From: Caldilineaceae bacterium SB0664_bin_27
GTDB lineage: Bacteria > Chloroflexota > Anaerolineae > Caldilineales > Caldilineaceae
Direction of reading: 5' to 3'
DNA length: 45,467 bases
Assembly (NCBI GenBank): GCA_009838625.1
Contig: VXRG01000115.1
Span: 1-45,467, forward strand
The notes beneath the pieces are model-generated. The model was not told the origin of the DNA. It did not search any database and saw only the letters and a list, made by a program, of their open reading frames with translations. A program made the translations under genes and the position numbers. How positions within the stretch are numbered: the first letter of the stretch is position 1; each line of letters opens with the position of its first letter. Positions 41,431-45,467 of this stretch are shown piece by piece.

Positions 41431-42876
41431 TCACATATCTTGGACAAACACGAAGAGAAGGTCATTGACGTTGGTCTGGGTCGGCCCGGTCAGAAGCAGG
41501 TCGGCGGCGGCGCGCAGGTAGGGATAGGCGTCGTGGCGGCGGAGGTGGTCGGATGCGGATAGGCCGGCGTGCTCGCCTCTGGCGACGGTACCGCTGTCAG
41601 CGAGGCCGCCGGCGCTGTCGGTGGGGCCGTCAGTGCCGTCGGTCGCCAGTGAAACGATGGTAATCCCAGGCACGTGCTGGAGGGCCAGAGAGGCTGCGAG
41701 GGCCAGCTCCTGGTTGCGACCGCCCTGGCCGGGGCTGTCTCCCAGATTGACGGTGGTTTCACCGCCAAGGATGAGGCAGGCAGGGGCGGGGAGCGGTTGA
41801 CCGCTGTCCAGCACTTCCCGCCCGAGGCCGACAAGCACTTTGGCAACTTCAGCGGCTTCGCCTTCAACATAGGTCGAGAGCAGAACCGTGTTGTAGCCCA
41901 GTTCTGTTGCCTTTGCGAGAGCCGCGCTGGCCGCGGTGCGGTTGTCGGCGACGACGAGAGTGTTGCAGTTGTCGAAGACCGGGTCATGCGCTTTGGGTGT
42001 GTCGGGGATATCGCCGGCGAGTCCGGCCTGCAGGCGTTTGCGTACAGCAGCCGGCAGAGCGGTGTCAATCCCGTACTTCTCGACAATGGCCCAGGCATCG
42101 GCCCAGGTGCTTTCGTCGGGGACGGTGGGCCCGCTGGCGATCACGTCCAGGGGGCTGCCGATTACGTCGCTGAGTGCAAGAGTCAGGAGGGTAGCGGGCG
42201 CGGCGGAGCGGGCCAGCTGGCCGCCCTTCACGGCGCTGGCATGTTTGCGAAGGCAGTTCATCTCGTTGATGGTTGCGCCGCAGGCCAGGAGGGCGTCGGT
42301 CATGCCCTGCATGTCGGTCAGGGTGAGCGCTGGAACTGTTTGCCCGGAGGCGGCGGCCGACTCGTTTGCCGGCGCCACCAGCAGGGCGGAGCCGCCGCCG
42401 GAGAGCAGAGCGATGACCAGGTCGTCTGCGTTTGCCTGCTCCACGAGGGCCAGCATCTCTTTGCCGGCAAGGACGCCGGCTTCATCGGGAATCGGATGAC
42501 CTGCCTCCACGACGCGGATGCGGGAGGCCGTTGTGGAGGCAGGGCCGTCGGGCTGGGCATGGTCATACTTAGTCACGGCCACTCCACTGTTGACGCGGTG
42601 CTGGAGCACAGCTTCAACAGCGCTGCACATCGGTGCGGCTGCCTTGCCGGCAGCGACGACGAAGATGCGGCGGTAGCGGGCAAGATCGTATGTCGACGCG
42701 GCCTTTGTTTCGGGGTCAGAAGGGTCGGCGACAGTCAGGATTTCGCCCTGACGCTGGAGGACATTTTGCACGGCGGCAAAGGGGTCAACGGCATCAAGAG
42801 CGGCGTCCAGAACCTGGAGGATGGAGCGGCGGGTCGTAGGGTCGGGAGTGAGGACGGATTCGTCGAAGCGGGTCAT
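41431..42876 (-). CDS. Glycerate 2-kinase (MOFRL family)
   Basis: A 481-residue protein with an N-terminal DUF4147 domain and C-terminal MOFRL domain, the build of class III glycerate 2-kinases. Motifs: LVIALLSGGGSALLVAP near 135 (nucleotide binding), NCLRKHASAVKGGQLA near 205, and CLILGGETTVNLGDSPGQGGRNQELALAASL near 360-390. The enzyme phosphorylates D-glycerate at C2 with ATP, giving 2-phosphoglycerate for glycolysis. D-glycerate would come from hydroxypyruvate or tartronate semialdehyde, or from aldarate or serine breakdown. Length is at the upper end of the family. I see no clear ribosome binding site. A 186-bp gap separates it from the NHL gene upstream. Confidence 0.92.
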   Translation of the reverse strand: MTRFDESVLTPDPTTRRSILQVLDAALDAVDPFAAVQNVLQRQGEILTVADPSDPETKAASTYDLARYRRIFVVAAGKAAAPMCSAVEAVLQHRVNSGVAVTKYDHAQPDGPASTTASRIRVVEAGHPIPDEAGVLAGKEMLALVEQANADDLVIALLSGGGSALLVAPANESAAASGQTVPALTLTDMQGMTDALLACGATINEMNCLRKHASAVKGGQLARSAAPATLLTLALSDVIGSPLDVIASGPTVPDESTWADAWAIVEKYGIDTALPAAVRKRLQAGLAGDIPDTPKAHDPVFDNCNTLVVADNRTAASAALAKATELGYNTVLLSTYVEGEAAEVAKVLVGLGREVLDSGQPLPAPACLILGGETTVNLGDSPGQGGRNQELALAASLALQHVPGITIVSLATDGTDGPTDSAGGLADSGTVARGEHAGLSASDHLRRHDAYPYLRAAADLLLTGPTQTNVNDLLFVFVQDM

Positions 42877-43062
42877 TCTACGCTAGCTCTGGCTGGACGG
42901 GAATCGAGTCTGCCGTTTCGACATCTCGGGCTCGAATTGCATGTCCCAAATTAACGGGAAGAATCGTGGAATATGCAGTGATAACGTGAATGCCTTATGT
43001 CGCTATCGACTCGTTGCGACTGAATGAAAAGAGATCCGAAGAACTGAGCGAGTCAAGTCTCC

Positions 43063-43923
43063 TTACACGCGGCGGAACTTCTGAAGGCCGTCGTCGACCT
43101 GGACCTGGCCGACGTAGAGGTCGCCGTGGGAGTCGGCCCAGATGCCGTGGGGGCAGGCTTTGAATTCGCCCGGCTTGTCGCTGGGCTGGGCGCCGCCCCA
43201 GTGGCTGAGGAGCTCGCCGTCAAGAGTCCAGACGCTGACGCGCTGCTCCAGTTCAGCGACATAGACAACTTCGCCGTCCGGGTCGAAGTAGATGGTATCC
43301 GGTTTGAGGAGGCCGGAGCGCTCTTCGAGAAAGTTGCCTTCGGTGTCGAAGAGCTGGATGCGATCATTGGTTCGGTCGCAGACCCAGACGCGATCCTCTT
43401 TGTCGAGGCGGACGCAGTGGGAGAGAGTAAACTGGCTGGGCCCTTCGCCCCAGTCGCCCCAGGAGAGGATGTGTTCGCCGGCGGCTGAGTACTTGTGGAC
43501 GCGGGCGTTGTCGTAGCCGTCCGAGATGAAGAGGTCTCCATTAGAGGCGACGGCCAGATCGGTGGGCAGGCGGAACGGTTCGCCGGGCGCGCCCTCCTGG
43601 CCGGGCGTGCCGATGGTCATGACCAACTCGCCCTGGGCGTTGAACTTGAAGATGCAATGGGTCTCACGTTCGGTGCACCAGACGTTGTCCTCGCTGTCGA
43701 TGAAGATCCCGTGGGCATCCTCGATGACATCTTCGCCCCAGGAGGCGAGGAAATTGCCGTCGCGATCGAAGACGACGAGGGGATGCTCGCTGCGTGAATA
43801 GACAAAGACGCGGTCCTGGGAGTCGCAGGCCACCGCGGCTACCCAGCCGAACTGCCAACCTGCTGGCAGTTTAGCCCAGTTGTCAACTACCTCATACTGA
43901 TAGGCGCCGGTTCCGAACGGCAT
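43063..43923 (-). CDS. NHL-repeat six-bladed beta-propeller protein
   Basis: A 286-residue protein made of about six NHL-type repeats: VAAVACDSQDRVFVYSRSEHPLVVFDRDGNFLASWG is the first clear one, with similar units starting near 65, 112, 160, 205 and 245. Related proteins include the lyase domain of peptidylglycine alpha-amidating monooxygenase and various lactonase-like propellers. No catalytic residues can be fixed, so its function (lactone hydrolysis, lyase, or ligand binding) is open. There is no signal peptide. AAGGAG stands 6 bp before the ATG. It lies between the alcohol dehydrogenase and glycerate kinase genes. Confidence 0.82.
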   Translation of the reverse strand: MPFGTGAYQYEVVDNWAKLPAGWQFGWVAAVACDSQDRVFVYSRSEHPLVVFDRDGNFLASWGEDVIEDAHGIFIDSEDNVWCTERETHCIFKFNAQGELVMTIGTPGQEGAPGEPFRLPTDLAVASNGDLFISDGYDNARVHKYSAAGEHILSWGDWGEGPSQFTLSHCVRLDKEDRVWVCDRTNDRIQLFDTEGNFLEERSGLLKPDTIYFDPDGEVVYVAELEQRVSVWTLDGELLSHWGGAQPSDKPGEFKACPHGIWADSHGDLYVGQVQVDDGLQKFRRV

Positions 43924-44022
43924 GGCAATCTCCTTTGCCTGGTTGAAACCCGCCGCGGTTGCGGCGTAAATTTGGATTCCAATGTAACGCTTAAGCGTGA
44001 GGACACTTCGCTCTGCGGTTTT

Positions 44023-45081
44023 CTACTCGTCCCACGCCTTGACGGCGATCTTAATTACTTGCTCATCCCCGAGGCGATAGGTGCCGTCTAGCGCGTGGAA
44101 ACCGTCGCCTACGCGTTCGAGAGGCAGCTTGTGACTGACCATGTCGCCGTAAGGGAATTCGTTTTTCTCGAGAATGGGCAGGCCGCGCACGAAGTGCTCG
44201 TAAGTACTGCCCCAGACGGCCTCGAAGGTCAGATTTTTGCGCATCAGGAGCTGGTTGATGTTGAAGTCGATGGAGCCCATATCGACAAAATGACCGACCT
44301 CCACGTAAGTGCCGCTGCTACGCAGGTAGCCCAACCCTTCGGGTGTGGCGGCCAGGAATCCGGAGCATTCAAAAACAATGTCGGCGCCGCGCTTCAGCGG
44401 GGTGTGCCAATAGACCTGCTCAGTTCGCTCTTCAACGCTGGTAACCTCTTCAATATTGATGGTTACATCGGCGCCGAACTCCTTTGCCAGTTCAAGGCGT
44501 CTGGCGGGGCCGCCCACGACGATGATGTTGGCCGCTCCCATCTGTTTGGCGCAGAGAAGTGTAACGAGGCCGATGGCTCCGCTGCCCTGGACGACGACGG
44601 TATCGCCCAGCTGCACCTTGCCGCGCATAGCGGCGTGGACACCGATTGTGTAGGGTTCGGTCAGCACTGCGACTTCGGGCGTGCATTCGGTCTTGAGCAT
44701 GCAGGTATTCTCGAAGCCCAGGTAGATATAATCGGCAAATCCGCCGTAGAAGTGGGGGGCAATGTCGGGTGTATCGTAGAAGCCGTAGGCGCCGTAACCG
44801 CCTGTGCCCGGAGAGAATATGACGCGGTCGCCTTCCTCGAGGGGACGGCCGATGTAGTCCTTGGCTCCGCCGGCGCCTATGGCCTCGATGACGCCTACGT
44901 TTTCGTGGCCGAGGACCACTTCGCCCTGGATACCGTTCTGCCAGTTGTGCAAGTCGGTACCGCAGATACCGGCCAGCTCCTGGCGCAACAGCACTTTGCC
45001 CGGTTCAGGGTCAAGCACGGGATATTCGCGGATTTCGAAGTCCTGTCCTTGGGCGATGACCGCCCGACCAGTTTTTGCCAT
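44023..45081 (-). CDS. Zinc-dependent medium-chain alcohol/polyol dehydrogenase
   Basis: A 352-residue MDR-family enzyme. Catalytic zinc ligands are C40 in GICGTDLH and H59-E60 in LGHEN; the Rossmann dinucleotide site is VQGSGAIGLVTLLCAKQMGA near 170-190, followed by a region typical of NAD use. The structural-zinc four-Cys lobe is absent: the segment that normally holds it reads SPGTGGYGAYGFYDTPDIAPHF. Such forms resemble sorbitol, threonine or L-idonate dehydrogenases lacking the second zinc. AGGAG lies 8 bp before the ATG. It is the first gene of the minus-strand catabolic run. Confidence 0.93.
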   Translation of the reverse strand: MAKTGRAVIAQGQDFEIREYPVLDPEPGKVLLRQELAGICGTDLHNWQNGIQGEVVLGHENVGVIEAIGAGGAKDYIGRPLEEGDRVIFSPGTGGYGAYGFYDTPDIAPHFYGGFADYIYLGFENTCMLKTECTPEVAVLTEPYTIGVHAAMRGKVQLGDTVVVQGSGAIGLVTLLCAKQMGAANIIVVGGPARRLELAKEFGADVTINIEEVTSVEERTEQVYWHTPLKRGADIVFECSGFLAATPEGLGYLRSSGTYVEVGHFVDMGSIDFNINQLLMRKNLTFEAVWGSTYEHFVRGLPILEKNEFPYGDMVSHKLPLERVGDGFHALDGTYRLGDEQVIKIAVKAWDE

Positions 45082-45333
45082 GGCATTTTCTCCTGCTATC
45101 AGTTGCCTGAATTCTGGTAGCCCTGTTCATTCCCACCGCTGGTGCGGTGCGAAGGAGACAGGGAAGTCATTGTTGGTTTGTAAAATGAATGTTGGACAGA
45201 CTGTTGTAACGGTGCAGACCGGGAAGATCCACTCCCGAGGGTTGGGCGTAAGTATACTACAGTCATAGTCTGAGCGATAGTCCTCCATTGAGAAGGCGCA
45301 TCCCAGATTTGGAGAGGAAACGGTCAGGCGGGC

Positions 45334-45467
45334 ATGAGCAGTACGGGCACAACTGTGCAGTCTGAAATCTCAGATTCAGGCCTGTTTCGTCAAGTTTTTG
45401 GGGAACCCCAGTTCATCCTGTCGATGGTTGAGGGGCGGTCTGTCAGCGATGCGGGGGAGCGGTGGGG
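45334..45467 (+). CDS. Start of an unknown gene cut off by the window edge
   Basis: An open frame from ATG 45334 runs 44 codons without a stop to the edge (MSSTGTTVQSEISDSGLFRQ, then VFGEPQFILSMVEGRSV...). GGAGAGG at 45311-45317 is rather far upstream (about 16 bp). The 252 bp before it, shared with the divergent alcohol dehydrogenase, contain a TATACT box at 45253-45258 without a good -35. I cannot name the product from this part. Confidence 0.5.
   Translation, partial: MSSTGTTVQSEISDSGLFRQVFGEPQFILSMVEGRSVSDAGERW

Noticed and set aside
41674..42954. Plus-strand frame opposite the glycerate kinase gene
   Set aside because: No recognisable domain and low-complexity Gly/Ala content; the minus-strand product carries the MOFRL motifs.
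44095..45120. Plus-strand frame opposite the alcohol dehydrogenase
   Set aside because: Shadow of a well-supported MDR enzyme; no motif of its own.

Overview
The window is a high-GC bacterial chromosome segment with dense protein coding and no phage, IS, CRISPR or RNA gene that I could recognise. Gene content suggests a chemoheterotrophic Chloroflexota (Caldilinea/Anaerolinea-like) bacterium, possibly an environmental or host-associated lineage. The clues are Tat-type lipoprotein signals of the form SRRQFLRLVGG...LAAC on the solute-binding protein, extended -10 promoters (TGGTATAAT), many sugar and sugar-acid oxidoreductases, LLM-type and Gfo/Idh/MocA enzymes, and a TRAP transporter. This assignment is inference; there is no rRNA marker here.

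Region 1 (1-6.5 kb): a 48-bp tandem repeat at the left edge, a GT39-like membrane glycosyltransferase, an ADP-ribosylglycohydrolase-family protein, then a translationally coupled pair: a bacterial homolog of the animal zinc ester hydrolase C11orf54/PTD012 (DUF1907) and an enolase-superfamily (mandelate racemase-like) enzyme. A MATE/MviN-type membrane protein faces them. This small set is the most unusual gene combination in the window.

Region 2 (6.5-19.7 kb) is core metabolism and housekeeping: GH13 glycosidase, DAG-kinase-like lipid kinase, an unknown membrane protein, ornithine carbamoyltransferase (argF), diadenylate cyclase (cdaA) overlapping a YbbR-domain regulator, the ribosome GTPase der, an M28 peptidase and lgt. 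On the minus strand follow ygfZ, a LipM-like octanoyltransferase and a DUF503 protein, which look like one operon concerned with Fe-S repair and lipoate.

Region 3 (19.8-33.9 kb): a lipoprotein alpha/beta hydrolase, three plus-strand oxidative enzymes (LLM oxidoreductase, Gfo/Idh/MocA dehydrogenase, SMP-30 lactonase), a DUF4349 lipoprotein, a three-gene sugar ABC importer without its ATPase, an aldo/keto reductase, a DUF488 protein, gamma-glutamyltransferase, and a NYN nuclease-like protein with a cold-shock-like C-terminal domain.

Region 4 (34-45.5 kb): TRAP transporter membrane subunits dctQ-dctM converge on two closely related, tandem TRAP binding proteins. Behind these is a minus-strand catabolic run (Zn alcohol dehydrogenase, NHL beta-propeller, glycerate 2-kinase, 2Fe-2S ferredoxin, sugar isomerase/epimerase, SDR). 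Together regions 3 and 4 read as uptake and oxidation of sugars, lactones, sugar acids and 2-oxo or hydroxy acids, with glycerate fed into glycolysis as 2-phosphoglycerate. A truncated plus-strand gene runs off the right edge.
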